From positions 62,001-126,000 of the forward strand of contig CACKSH010000002.1 of assembly GCA_902602765.1 (NCBI GenBank): a DNA stretch of 64,000 nucleotides. The letters run 5' to 3'. Made by a program: the position numbers and the translations under genes. This stretch comes from Paracoccaceae bacterium (lineage in GTDB: Bacteria > Pseudomonadota > Alphaproteobacteria > Rhodobacterales > Rhodobacteraceae). Under the pieces are notes generated by a model. It saw nothing but the letters and a program-made list of their open reading frames with translations, did no database searches and was not told where the DNA came from. Below, one piece after another: positions 25,775 to 35,017 of this stretch (position 1 is its first letter; each line of letters starts with the position of its first letter).

Positions 25775-26767
25775 TCAAACCAAACAACGAAAAATTTTAT
25801 TCCTTGTTGTATACTTTTCTAATTCCGATTGCAGAAATGAAGACATTTCTTCCTCTATTTCTTTACCATAAGATACAATTCCATCCTTAGCCTCCATTGG
25901 AAATGAAAAAAGTTTATCATCTGGATATAGTGACGTAATTTTTTTATACATTTCTTTAGGGTATCTCAGGGGACCGTGACTTACAGAGTGAACTTGATCA
26001 ATGTTTATATCCTTGAATATTTTGTTAATCAGCTCTGAATAAAGTTTTTCCCAGCCAGAGCAGTAAATCAGAGGGTCAAACCTGAGACCTACGGGCCAAC
26101 CATTTTTGGCTAGTTTCTGCAAAACATTAATTCGTCTGTCTATACTGGGAGCCTTATTATCCAAAATAGCAGCGACATTACTGGGAGACAAACTATAAGC
26201 TACGACACAATTAGAAATAGGACTTCTGTTTAAGAAAGTGTCAGAGACTATACTCTTAGTTCTAAGTTCAAGTTCAACTGAACTGAAATCAGTAAAAAAT
26301 TCTAATGCTTTTTCTGCAAAACCTGTAATTTTTTCGAATGCTAAGGAGTCACAATCATAACCAGAAAAAAAAGTCATACTTTTATTAGTATTTTCATAAA
26401 TTGTATCAGAAATCGCTTCGAAAAAATCCTCATAATTTACAAATAAAACGTAGTTTGCAGAAGAGTACATACCTTGTAAAAAACAGTATCGGCAATCATA
26501 GATACAGTTATACATGTGAGAAAAATAATAATTTTTTTGTGCATCAATACCAAAACCTGATGGTGCCGGTAAAACAAAATTATCATGTTTTTTTGCTAAA
26601 ATTAAAGCAGGGTTTTGTTTTTGAATACGAAAGTTCTGTTTCCTTCGATTAAACATCTCTTGATATCTTTCAATCTCAAAAATATCAGCGTACTTGAGGC
26701 TTTTAAAAATTTTTTGTGCAACTGGATGATCTAGGACTTCTCGCTCTACAAAAATGCTATCGATCAT
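25775..26767 (-). CDS. Spore-photoproduct-lyase-like radical SAM protein
   Basis: A 330-residue radical SAM protein with the cluster motif CIYDCRYC (Cys88, Cys92, Cys95) and the flanking YFSHMYN and FLQGMYSSANYVLFVN segments that match SplB-family proteins. Cys139 in SGYDCDSLAFEK lies where the hydrogen-donor cysteine of spore photoproduct lyase is found, and RTKS and SLSPSNVA follow as in SplB. Spore lyase repairs a thymine dimer, but this organism has no sporulation genes here and is unlikely to sporulate, so it may repair DNA or modify another molecule. ATG overlaps the nucleosidase-like stop by four bases. It is flanked by a nucleoside-phosphorylase-fold gene and an SDR. Confidence 0.87.
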   Translation of the reverse strand: MIDSIFVEREVLDHPVAQKIFKSLKYADIFEIERYQEMFNRRKQNFRIQKQNPALILAKKHDNFVLPAPSGFGIDAQKNYYFSHMYNCIYDCRYCFLQGMYSSANYVLFVNYEDFFEAISDTIYENTNKSMTFFSGYDCDSLAFEKITGFAEKALEFFTDFSSVELELRTKSIVSDTFLNRSPISNCVVAYSLSPSNVAAILDNKAPSIDRRINVLQKLAKNGWPVGLRFDPLIYCSGWEKLYSELINKIFKDINIDQVHSVSHGPLRYPKEMYKKITSLYPDDKLFSFPMEAKDGIVSYGKEIEEEMSSFLQSELEKYTTRNKIFRCLV

Positions 26768-27624
26768 TCGAGCTTCCAGTCTTTAATCGCTAAAATAAGC
26801 TCACTTTCGAGATTAGAAATTAATTCTGAAGCGGAGTTTCCTGTGGCTAGAGTACGTGCTAATTTTCCATCGGGAAATGCAGACTTCCATTTTTTATATG
26901 CTTGCAAAAATCTATATCTATTACTCTGAGTAAAATGATACCTTTCAAAATATTGATAAACTTCTTCTGGTACGTGAAGTCTTGCTTTCTCAGCATTCAC
27001 TAATTTTTCTATGTGACTAATTATTTCACAAAGTTTATCTTTATTTTGATATATCAATTGCGTAATTGCTTCTCTTGAAACTGAACTCACAGGGCTTTTT
27101 GGTGTATCGGATACGATTTTTAAAACGAATACCAATTCATTACAGGAAAACATAGAGGCGATCTCACAAAAACCTGATGCTTCCATATCAAAAAGTACCG
27201 CGTCTGAATATGTTGTTTCTGGCTTGGCAACAGTATGCAGTGTTTGGCATTTGACTATTTTTGAGAGTCGAAAACCCGGAAAATATGACGTTTTTCTTGC
27301 TGTATCATGAACCTTTATCGCTTGGAATAATTGCCCAATTGGTTCTTCACAGAACCCAGCAATTCCGATGTTAATCCACCCGACATACCTCTTAACATTA
27401 AACAACATTTTTAAATAGGTGGCTGCCGCGGCGGCTTTACTTGAACCAATTCCAGATATCACAAGAGCATGCCCACTCTTTGAGTTTATATACACAGGGA
27501 AATTTAAATTATTGGAAAATGGGCTGAGATCAAATAAATCAATAAGTGGCCTTGCTTCAGGTTCTAATGCTATCACCCAACAGATTTTGACCTCACAGCC
27601 TTGACTATAAGAACGTTCAATCAT
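26764..27624 (-). CDS. Nucleoside phosphorylase/nucleosidase-fold protein with extra C-terminal domain
   Basis: A 286-residue protein with the phosphorylase-superfamily fold: VIALEPEARPLIDLF at the N-terminus, ISGIGSSKAAAAATYL at 57-71, WINIGIAGF, the ribose-binding DMEAS at 146-150 and SDTPKSP with Asp173. These match MTA/SAH nucleosidases and hopanoid HpnG-type enzymes. Residues beyond about 190 form an extra helical region rich in aromatic and charged residues, not part of the basic fold. It overlaps the GT2 gene upstream by 8 bases and the radical SAM gene downstream by 4. Pairing a nucleosidase with a radical SAM enzyme recalls adenosylhopane processing, but the substrate here is unknown. 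Confidence 0.75.
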   Translation of the reverse strand: MIERSYSQGCEVKICWVIALEPEARPLIDLFDLSPFSNNLNFPVYINSKSGHALVISGIGSSKAAAAATYLKMLFNVKRYVGWINIGIAGFCEEPIGQLFQAIKVHDTARKTSYFPGFRLSKIVKCQTLHTVAKPETTYSDAVLFDMEASGFCEIASMFSCNELVFVLKIVSDTPKSPVSSVSREAITQLIYQNKDKLCEIISHIEKLVNAEKARLHVPEEVYQYFERYHFTQSNRYRFLQAYKKWKSAFPDGKLARTLATGNSASELISNLESELILAIKDWKLE

Positions 27625-28492
27625 TAAAACCGCGCATTAATATAGCCTCCCAATGCTGCTTCTTCTGAAGCATATTCTCTGCATAAGCAAATTTTTGGCG
27701 CTTTTGAGATCCATTTATCAAAATTTCCAACTTTAATATGACCTCGTAGATCGCCTCAGTTTTGTGAACAAGCGTGAGATCAGGCTCCTTTAATATCTTC
27801 TCAATAGAATATATTCGAAATCTATCCATACCCCAGTGTGCACCTGAAAGCTGGTCACTGTGACCGCCTTTTTTGATGATTAAAGGTTCATCAATGAAAT
27901 TTACATCCTCTTTTGCACTGTACCGCAACCAGAAATCATAATCCTCACAGGCTGGTAAGTCCTCATCAAAAAACCCAAAGTCCTCGAAAACTGACCTATG
28001 CATCATTGCTGAACTCGGAGATATACAACATAATTTGAGACAGCTTTGAAAAACATTGCCTCCATGTTTCTTATGTTTTTTGTGTTGGTTTACGCGAACC
28101 CCATTGCGTATCCATATTTCGTCAGTATGACACAGCCGACTACTCTGTGTATCATTCTGAAATGCACTTACCTGCCGATCAAGCTTACTTTTTAACCAAA
28201 GATCGTCAGAATCTAACAGAGCAATATACTCACTTCTTGCCTCCTTAATCCCTAAATTTCTTGCAGAACTGACCCCTCGATTCTGTTGAAAAAAATAGCG
28301 CAAAACAGTCTTTTTAGTACTTAAGGAATTAAACCCTAAGTCACGTAGAATATTATATGTTGCATCAGTGGATCCATCATCAACTATAATAATCTCACGT
28401 GCAGGCAATGTTTGAGCCAGAACTGATTGAACACACTCTGAGATAAATTTCTCTCGATTATATGTTGGGATTATTACCGAAACTTCAGTCAT
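27617..28492 (-). CDS. Family 2 glycosyltransferase
   Basis: A 291-residue GT-A fold glycosyltransferase: SVIIPTYNREKFISECVQSVL, the nucleotide-sugar motifs IIVDDGSTDATY (Asp-Asp-Gly-Ser) and LLDSDDLW, and a catalytic acid in the EDYDFWLR region. It transfers a sugar from a nucleotide sugar to an unknown acceptor. No membrane helix is obvious. It starts 8 bases after the ureohydrolase stop and overlaps the nucleosidase-fold gene by 8 bases, so it belongs to the same transcript. A polysaccharide or lipid acceptor is possible, but in this context the acceptor may be the molecule handled by the radical SAM and SDR enzymes. Confidence 0.83.
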   Translation of the reverse strand: MTEVSVIIPTYNREKFISECVQSVLAQTLPAREIIIVDDGSTDATYNILRDLGFNSLSTKKTVLRYFFQQNRGVSSARNLGIKEARSEYIALLDSDDLWLKSKLDRQVSAFQNDTQSSRLCHTDEIWIRNGVRVNQHKKHKKHGGNVFQSCLKLCCISPSSAMMHRSVFEDFGFFDEDLPACEDYDFWLRYSAKEDVNFIDEPLIIKKGGHSDQLSGAHWGMDRFRIYSIEKILKEPDLTLVHKTEAIYEVILKLEILINGSQKRQKFAYAENMLQKKQHWEAILMRGFND

Positions 28493-28499
28493 TATTTAA

Positions 28500-29432
28500 C
28501 TATTTTTTTAACTCGAGCATAAGACATTTTAGAATTAGTCTACCCACTGCGATCATCGAAATTTGGTTAATATCGTTTTTAGGCGCTAGCTCTGCAATGT
28601 TAAGGCCTATAATTTTTCCTTTTTTAGATATTCCTTCAAAACAAGCAATGATTTGCCTCCAATCGAGGCCACCAGGAGATAGTGCGACGGTTCCTGGCAT
28701 TATTGATGGGTCTAACCCATCTACATCGAGAGTTATAAAGAATTTTCCCTCATCAGGTAAATTGCCCAAAAACCATTCTATTCCTTTTTCGTGAATATCT
28801 TTAGCAAGATAAATCTGAGCTCCCCAATTTTTTGCATCTTTTAAATCTTGCTCAGTCGCACTCCCATAAGAACGTATGCCAACTTGATGTATTCCAGAAA
28901 TATGCGCCATTTCAGACGCTCTTCGCATAGGGCTTGAGTATCCATGCCTTTCGCCAAAGCGCTCATTCTTCCAATCCATATGTGCGTCAATTTGAATGAT
29001 CGTAACATCATTCAATACGTCCAAACCACGCAAGACTGGATTGGTAATTCCATCATCACCTCCTACCGAAACCGGAAAAATACTTCTTTCAACTAGGTAT
29101 CGCACAGCACTTTCTATGTCAGAGTAGTGCTGGTCAACTTTGTTCTCTTTAAGTGGAACATTTCCTCCATCAGCAACTGATATTGATGCAAGAGTACTGC
29201 CTGATAAGAGGTCAAGATCTACAGAATGTGGATCAACAAGAATTCTTGACGATGCGTCACGAAGTTTATCTGGAGCAGTTGACTGATTATTTGGAAACTC
29301 CACAGTACTGTAAGGTTTACCGAAGGGTGCCCCAAAAACTACGGCTTGGTGCTTCAAATTTGACCAATCTAAAAGGATAGGTAAATTGAGGAAACTTTTT
29401 GACGTGGGAAGTTTTGTGATAGGTGGCTTCAA
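28500..29432 (-). CDS. Arginase-superfamily ureohydrolase with altered metal site (GGDD)
   Basis: A 310-residue arginase/agmatinase-fold protein. Ligands Asp149/His151/Asp153 (DAHMD) and Asp236/Asp238 (LDVDGLDP) are intact, but the first His ligand, usually in GGDH, is Asp127 (SVGGDDGIT). The start is TTG with TAGG upstream, 9 bases after the BKACE stop. It lies at the head of the glycosyltransferase-nucleosidase-radical SAM-SDR run, 8 bases before the GT2 gene. The His-to-Asp change would alter the bridging Mn geometry, so the reaction may differ from agmatinase or guanidinobutyrase, like the homologue at 0.6-1.6 kb which has the normal site. Confidence 0.82.
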   Translation of the reverse strand: MKPPITKLPTSKSFLNLPILLDWSNLKHQAVVFGAPFGKPYSTVEFPNNQSTAPDKLRDASSRILVDPHSVDLDLLSGSTLASISVADGGNVPLKENKVDQHYSDIESAVRYLVERSIFPVSVGGDDGITNPVLRGLDVLNDVTIIQIDAHMDWKNERFGERHGYSSPMRRASEMAHISGIHQVGIRSYGSATEQDLKDAKNWGAQIYLAKDIHEKGIEWFLGNLPDEGKFFITLDVDGLDPSIMPGTVALSPGGLDWRQIIACFEGISKKGKIIGLNIAELAPKNDINQISMIAVGRLILKCLMLELKK

Positions 29433-29440
29433 CTGAAAAC

Positions 29441-30274
29441 CTAAATTTCTATTTGAAGATTTAGCATTTCGCGCGTCTGACGCCAGGTAGCAACAGGGCG
29501 CTCATATTTTTCACATATTTCGGCTGCTCTTTGAATTAAGGCCGCATTTGAAGGAGCTAGAGTATGTTTATTAAGCCTAACGTTATCCTCAAGTCCTGCT
29601 CTCGTATGACCCCCAGCAGCAATTGCCCACTCATTTACTATAAGTTGGTTGGCTCCAATTCCTGCTGCACACCACTCAGCTCTTGGGGCCCTTTTTGCCA
29701 TTAGCTTAACGTACACATCAAAAACTTCCTTATCCGCTGGCATTGCATTTTTAACTCCCAGAATAAACTGAACATATAACTTTCCGTATAATTCATTTTG
29801 ATTATGCATTCTAATAGCGGTCAGAATATGGCTTAAATCAAACGCTTCTACCTCAGGGGTAACCCTATATCTTTTCATTTCTGATGCTAACCAGTTTACC
29901 AAGTCAGGTGGATTTTCATAAACACGAGTAGGAAAATTGTTTGAACCAACCGATAGCGACGCCATGTCAGGGGCTAAAGAAAGCATGCGTCCTCTATCCG
30001 TTCCTGCACCTGAGCGACCCCCAGTAGAAAACTGGATCACCATCCCAGGACAATGATTTTTTAAGCCCTCTAGCAATGCAGCAAATTTTTCAGGGTCGGA
30101 AGATGGTGTCTGATCTGTATTGCGAACATGACAATGAGCAATTGTTGCCCCCGCTTCAAAAGCACTTTGCGTACTTTCTATTTGCTCTTGCAAACTAATT
30201 GGTACCGCAGGATTATCAGCCTTTGTTGGGAGTGACCCAGTGATTGCAACACATAAAATGCAGGGTTTTTTCAT
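29441..30274 (-). CDS. BKACE-family beta-keto acid cleavage enzyme
   Basis: A 277-residue TIM-barrel protein of the DUF849/BKACE group, which cleaves beta-keto acids with acetyl-CoA (3-keto-5-aminohexanoate cleavage enzyme is the prototype). Visible features are AITGSLPTKADNPAVP at 10-25, the HCHVRN metal-binding motif near residue 47, TGGRSGAG, and PEVEAFDLSH. It is zinc dependent in known members. Gene order BKACE, then ureohydrolase with a 9-base gap suggests cleavage and hydrolysis of the same compound. The acid substrate cannot be read. Confidence 0.82.
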   Translation of the reverse strand: MKKPCILCVAITGSLPTKADNPAVPISLQEQIESTQSAFEAGATIAHCHVRNTDQTPSSDPEKFAALLEGLKNHCPGMVIQFSTGGRSGAGTDRGRMLSLAPDMASLSVGSNNFPTRVYENPPDLVNWLASEMKRYRVTPEVEAFDLSHILTAIRMHNQNELYGKLYVQFILGVKNAMPADKEVFDVYVKLMAKRAPRAEWCAAGIGANQLIVNEWAIAAGGHTRAGLEDNVRLNKHTLAPSNAALIQRAAEICEKYERPVATWRQTREMLNLQIEI

Positions 30275-30443
30275 AAAAATTTAACTTTCTATATCAAGGG
30301 TCACTTGACGTCATAATGGGTTAACTTAGGCAAAACATCAAATTCATTTCTCCAAATAAATACGCCAGTAAGGATTATCCATTCGTTTGCATGGCATGGG
30401 ACTGATTTGAGCTATGCAGCGACATGCCGCCCTAACTATACTC

Positions 30444-31685
30444 CTATAAATTATATCGATTTGGATCATAAACCGAGATGTCAATATTTGGAGATCTTTG
30501 GTTAATTATATCTGCTATTAACCTTCCAGTTTTTGGTCCAGATGTCATTCCAATGTGTTGGTGTCCAAATGCTGTATAAACACCACTTTCCTTGAGCTGT
30601 CCAATTAGTGGGAGGCTATCCGGGACAGTTGGTCTAAATCCGAACCATTCCTCAGTCTTATCATAAGACATTTTTGGAAAAGCCTCAGCCACTCTTCGCC
30701 TAAGTAACTTAATTGGAGCCTTACTTGGACCAAGTTTTATGCCACCTAGTTCAACTGTACCGGCACATCTAAGATCGCTTCCCATAGGCGTCACTCCAAA
30801 TTTACCTATTGTCATCATCATCGGATTTCGAGGCAATATCGACGCATTTTTGTATACTACGTGATATCCTCTTTCTGCCTCTAGCGGAATATTAAGGCCT
30901 AGCTTTAGCATTAGCTCCTTTGACCAAATACCAGCTGTTATGATGGCTCTATCACATTCAAATTGACCATTGTCAGTGTGCACAGTAGAAATTTTTTCAT
31001 TCTGAAATCCAAAATCTTCTACCTTCGCATTAATAAATTTTCCTCCATTTTGAGAAAATACTTTCATGAGTTCGCGGATATAACCCTGCGGGTTAACAAT
31101 ATGCCCTTGCCCACTAATTACTGCTAAGCAATCAATAAATGAACCACATATTGGCTCAACATCTTGGACCAAATTTCCTGTAAATATCTCAGGAACCATT
31201 CCAACTTTTTTCTTACATTCCCAACCAAAAGAGTCTTTGTGAAAGTCTTCTAAAGATCTATAAGCATAGCTGAACTTACTGTCCGCTATCCAATTAGCTG
31301 CAGCCGTGCCTTCAGTAAGACTTTTATGCTGTTCAACGGAGTCCGTCAGAAGTGGAATTAAAGCTTCAATGGTTCTGTTTGAACCTGAACGGTTTGCGTT
31401 CTGTAAAAACTTTATCAACCATGGAGTTAGCTTAGGTAAGTAACTCCACTTTAAAAATAGTGGGCTCATTGGATCAATTAGATAACGTGGTATTTGTTTC
31501 CAAAGCGATGGTTCATTGACCGGAACAATTGCCCATTGGGCTAGGAGCCCAGCATTACCGTATGATGCCCCCATTCCAGGCTCGGCTTTATCCAATAACA
31601 CAACTTCAAAATTTGAGCGTTGCAACCAAATCGCCGTTGAAATACCGCAGATACCAGCTCCGATAACAATAACTGGCTTTACCAT
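30444..31685 (-). CDS. DadA-like FAD-dependent D-amino acid dehydrogenase/oxidase
   Basis: A 413-residue FAD protein with VIVIGAGICGISTAIWLQ (dinucleotide-binding loop), VLLDKAEPGMGASYGNAGLLAQW, and a C-terminal VYTAFGHQHIGMTSGPKTGRLIADI block. This is the DadA-type D-amino acid dehydrogenase group, which oxidises D-amino acids or related amines. ATG is preceded by GAGGA at 6 bases. It is 36 bases upstream of the next gene on the strand, an amidohydrolase. The combination of DadA-like oxidase with a nucleobase deaminase-like gene may be accidental. Confidence 0.83.
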   Translation of the reverse strand: MVKPVIVIGAGICGISTAIWLQRSNFEVVLLDKAEPGMGASYGNAGLLAQWAIVPVNEPSLWKQIPRYLIDPMSPLFLKWSYLPKLTPWLIKFLQNANRSGSNRTIEALIPLLTDSVEQHKSLTEGTAAANWIADSKFSYAYRSLEDFHKDSFGWECKKKVGMVPEIFTGNLVQDVEPICGSFIDCLAVISGQGHIVNPQGYIRELMKVFSQNGGKFINAKVEDFGFQNEKISTVHTDNGQFECDRAIITAGIWSKELMLKLGLNIPLEAERGYHVVYKNASILPRNPMMMTIGKFGVTPMGSDLRCAGTVELGGIKLGPSKAPIKLLRRRVAEAFPKMSYDKTEEWFGFRPTVPDSLPLIGQLKESGVYTAFGHQHIGMTSGPKTGRLIADIINQRSPNIDISVYDPNRYNL

Positions 31686-31721
31686 TAAATCCTCTTCATT
31701 CGTTTAATGCCTGAAGATCTA

Positions 31722-32996
31722 CTAATTTATCTCATTAAAATCTATATCGCCTTCTGGCTTATGTAATGTATATTTAACTGGGTCAGACCTTGAAATTATA
31801 AGACCACCTCTGACAACCAACAATCGGTGAGCACGCAATCTAATAGCCTCAATCTTGTCTTTTGCCTGTAATAAAACAAAGTTTGCCGGCTTTCCTTTTT
31901 CAATTCCGTATTCTTCTAAACCAATTATTTTGGCAGAATTTTTAGTTACGGCATCAAAACACCACCCCATATCCTCGCGACTGGAGAGTTGACCTACATG
32001 CAATGCCATGAAAGCAACATCTAGCATGTCTGCTTTTCCAAGAGAGTACCAAGGATCCATTACACAATCCGATCCGAAACCAACTGTAAGGCCTGCGTCG
32101 CGTAGCTCCCTAACTCTAGTTTGACCGCGTCTTTTTGGGTAAGTATCATGCCGACCCTGAAGCATTATATTAATCAGGGGGTTAGGTATTACGTTTATTT
32201 GTGACTCAGCCATCAGGGGTATCAACTTAGAAACATAATAATTATCCATCGAATGCATTGAAGTTAAATGTGACCCTGAAACACGGCCCTCTAGACCTAA
32301 CCTTTTCGTTTCAAAAGCCAATGTCTCCACATGTCGACTCATTGGGTCGTCGCTTTCATCACAATGCATATCAACCATTAGCCCACGTTCTGCAGCAATT
32401 TCGCATAGCAAGTTAACACTTCGGGCGCCCTCAGACATTGTCCTCTCAAAATGGGGAATGCCTCCAACCACATCTATACCCATATCCAAAGCCCGTTTGG
32501 TGTTTTCCAGTGCTGTTGGGTCCCGAAAGACACCGTCTTGAGGAAACGCTACCAACTGCAGATCTAAATACCCTTTAACTTTTTCCCTAACTTCTAAGAG
32601 AGCCTGAACACCTTTCAATTCGTCATCACAAGTATCTACGTGACTACGTATAGCTCCTATACCCTTGGCAACTGCAAGATCACAGTATTGCATAGCCCGA
32701 GAGATAATGTCGTCAATCGATTGCAACGGCTTGAGTTCACCCCATAAACTTATACCTTCCAACAAAGTACCTGAGACATTGAGCCTTGGAGTACCTAATG
32801 ACAAAGTTGCATCCATATGGAAGTGTGGATCAATAAATGGTGGTGACAAAAGACACCCTTCGGCATCAATAGTTTCCTTTGAGTCCCCTAAAATAGATTT
32901 AGCAATTTCAACTATTTTCCCATCCTTACAGGCAACATCAAACTCCCCTATGTCATCTGTCAGGCTGACGTTCTTTATCATTAAATCAAATATCAT
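31722..32996 (-). CDS. Cytosine-deaminase-like amidohydrolase
   Basis: A 424-residue amidohydrolase of the cytosine deaminase/CodA group. The metal site begins PHFHMDATL at about 57-64 (HxH), followed by a long DLQLVAFPQDGVF strand, HCDESDD, the GSHLTSMHS zinc-ligand block, and FGSDCVMDPWYSLG with the catalytic Asp. The substrate is probably a base or cyclic amide. It lies 6 bases downstream of the BMP-type permease genes, which import nucleosides or bases. That context supports base deamination after uptake. Confidence 0.85.
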   Translation of the reverse strand: MIFDLMIKNVSLTDDIGEFDVACKDGKIVEIAKSILGDSKETIDAEGCLLSPPFIDPHFHMDATLSLGTPRLNVSGTLLEGISLWGELKPLQSIDDIISRAMQYCDLAVAKGIGAIRSHVDTCDDELKGVQALLEVREKVKGYLDLQLVAFPQDGVFRDPTALENTKRALDMGIDVVGGIPHFERTMSEGARSVNLLCEIAAERGLMVDMHCDESDDPMSRHVETLAFETKRLGLEGRVSGSHLTSMHSMDNYYVSKLIPLMAESQINVIPNPLINIMLQGRHDTYPKRRGQTRVRELRDAGLTVGFGSDCVMDPWYSLGKADMLDVAFMALHVGQLSSREDMGWCFDAVTKNSAKIIGLEEYGIEKGKPANFVLLQAKDKIEAIRLRAHRLLVVRGGLIISRSDPVKYTLHKPEGDIDFNEIN

Positions 32997-33002
32997 CTAA
33001 CC

Positions 33003-33947
33003 TTACCTTTGCCCTTTGTACCAAGGTGTCAATAAAGCTCTAGGGTAGTCCGCCGATCTCGCTGCTATGACCAACGCTGCAATTGACAAAACATATGGGG
33101 CCATCAAAAAAACTTGCCCAGGAACAAGGGCTCCCATCTCGGTTTGCAATCTTACTTGCAAAGCGTCAAAAGCGCCAAATAAAAGCGCACCTATTAAAGC
33201 TTTTCCCGGTCTCCAACTTGCAAAGATTACAAGCGCAATACAGACCCATCCACGACCATTAACCATCCCGAAGAAAAATGCATCAAAAGCGCTCATTGTT
33301 AAAAAAGCACCGCCAAGAGCCATCAGAGCTGAGCCAATAACGATTGCCCACATTCGAATTGCATAAACTGATAAACCCTGAGCATCCACACTATTCGGGT
33401 TATCCCCAACTGCCTTTATTGCCAATCCAAGGTTTGTGCGATTCAGCACATACCAAACTAATAATACCATGATTAAAGCAAGCCAAGTTAAAGCGGTTTG
33501 CTGGAACAAAACTAATCCAATAAATGGTAAATCAGAAAGTATAGGAATATCCAGAGGTTGAAACGGCTCAATTCTTGGGGGTGATGAAACATCCGGCAAC
33601 GCTGTTCGATAAGTAAAGTAACTTACAGAAGTAGCAAACAAAGTTATTCCGAGCCCACTAACGTGCTGCGAAAGCCCAAGTGGCACAGTAAGTAGCGCGT
33701 GTATTAATCCAAAGAATGCGCCACATAAAAATGCGACTAAAATTCCACCCCATAGTCCAGCACCTAACCATGTGGCCATCCAACCACACATCGCACCTAC
33801 AACAAATATACCTTCAATTCCTAGATTTAAGGTGCCAGATCTTTCACAAATTAAAGCTCCTAACACACCAAAAATTAAGGGTGTTGCTATCCTTAGAGAT
33901 GCTGCCCAAAAACTATCCGTAAGCAAAATATTGAGGATATCAATCAT
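33003..33947 (-). CDS. ABC transporter permease, BMP/nucleoside type (second)
   Basis: A 314-residue membrane protein with eight or more hydrophobic segments of the branched/BMP permease type (NupC/YufQ-like). The start overlaps the first permease stop by four bases (ATGA). The GTLNLGIEGIFVVGAMCGW block and VNGRGWVCIALVIFASWRPG are typical. It forms the transmembrane pair with the 357-residue permease upstream and takes nucleosides or nucleobases through the inner membrane, powered by the two-domain ATPase. The cytosine-deaminase-like gene is directly downstream. Confidence 0.87.
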   Translation of the reverse strand: MIDILNILLTDSFWAASLRIATPLIFGVLGALICERSGTLNLGIEGIFVVGAMCGWMATWLGAGLWGGILVAFLCGAFFGLIHALLTVPLGLSQHVSGLGITLFATSVSYFTYRTALPDVSSPPRIEPFQPLDIPILSDLPFIGLVLFQQTALTWLALIMVLLVWYVLNRTNLGLAIKAVGDNPNSVDAQGLSVYAIRMWAIVIGSALMALGGAFLTMSAFDAFFFGMVNGRGWVCIALVIFASWRPGKALIGALLFGAFDALQVRLQTEMGALVPGQVFLMAPYVLSIAALVIAARSADYPRALLTPWYKGQR

Positions 33948-35017
33948 AAAATCTTTTTCCCAGTACCAGCACGCACAATTTTAAATTTTGCGATAAACCC
34001 TCCAACTAGCACACATAAAAGAGATACTGATACCACTAAATCTGCTAGGAAAGATGATATCCCCATTGCCCTACTCATGCTGTCAGCCCCAACAAACACA
34101 GAAGCAATAAAAACTGATGCAATTAAAACACCGATTGGAGATAGTCCTGCCAACATGGCAACCACTATTCCCGCATATCCAAAACCCGGCGAAAGGTCTG
34201 CTGTGAGATAACCTTTTAGTCCGGCAACTTCACTCACGCCGGCAAGCCCTGCAAGACCCCCCGAAAGAAGGGCTACTCCAAAGAGTGAACGATTTATGTT
34301 TATCCCTGCATGCTTTGCAGCAGATGAGTTTTCCCCAACAGCTCTTAATTTAAATCCCCAAACTGAGTGCTTTATCATGACTTGGGCTATTACAGCTAAA
34401 ATAACAGCTAAAATCAGACCAGAATGAACGCGCATTCGATCAATTAGTGGTGGAAACATACCCTGATCCAAAATTGGAGCTGACTGCGGCCACCCCAAAC
34501 CCATTGGATCCTGCAAAGGCCCTTCTAACAACATTTGAAGAAAGATGATTATAATGAAGTTGAGCAAAAGTGTTGTTACCACCTCATCAGCGCCAAAACG
34601 TACTTTCAGATATGTTGGAGCAACCATTCCTACCGCGCCAGCACATGCTCCCAAGACTATAATTAGAGGTAATAAAAAAATAGCAGGTAGATCAAAAAAA
34701 CCTGACCCTACAGTCACAGCAGCTATTGCGCCAAGGTAAAGTTGACCTTCAGCACCTATATTCCAAAGTTTTGCCCGAAAAGCGATTGCCGCAGCAAGAC
34801 CAGTAAAGATAAGAGGTGTAGCCCGGGTCAACATCTCTGAAACAGCAAAAACAGAGCCAAAAACACCCTTTGCCATTTCAACATAAGCAATTAGAGGATT
34901 AGCGCCGGCTGAAATTATAGGTATCGCCGCAAATAATAAAGAAACTATAGCCGCGATTATCGGTATGAATATCGTGCTACTGTTTGATACTTTTGCACGT
35001 GGTTCGATGCGGATCAT
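33944..35017 (-). CDS. ABC transporter permease, BMP/nucleoside type (first)
   Basis: A 357-residue permease of the BMP family (NupB/YufP-like) with about nine hydrophobic segments; GLAAAIAFRAKLWNIGAEGQLYLGAIAAV is the conserved cytoplasmic motif. It overlaps both the ATPase gene (35014) and the second permease by four bases, so translation is coupled. A G-A-rich loop at FGADEVVTTLLLNF lies before the middle helices. Function is by homology: nucleoside or base uptake with the binding protein at 36.6 kb. Confidence 0.87.
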   Translation of the reverse strand: MIRIEPRAKVSNSSTIFIPIIAAIVSLLFAAIPIISAGANPLIAYVEMAKGVFGSVFAVSEMLTRATPLIFTGLAAAIAFRAKLWNIGAEGQLYLGAIAAVTVGSGFFDLPAIFLLPLIIVLGACAGAVGMVAPTYLKVRFGADEVVTTLLLNFIIIIFLQMLLEGPLQDPMGLGWPQSAPILDQGMFPPLIDRMRVHSGLILAVILAVIAQVMIKHSVWGFKLRAVGENSSAAKHAGININRSLFGVALLSGGLAGLAGVSEVAGLKGYLTADLSPGFGYAGIVVAMLAGLSPIGVLIASVFIASVFVGADSMSRAMGISSFLADLVVSVSLLCVLVGGFIAKFKIVRAGTGKKIL

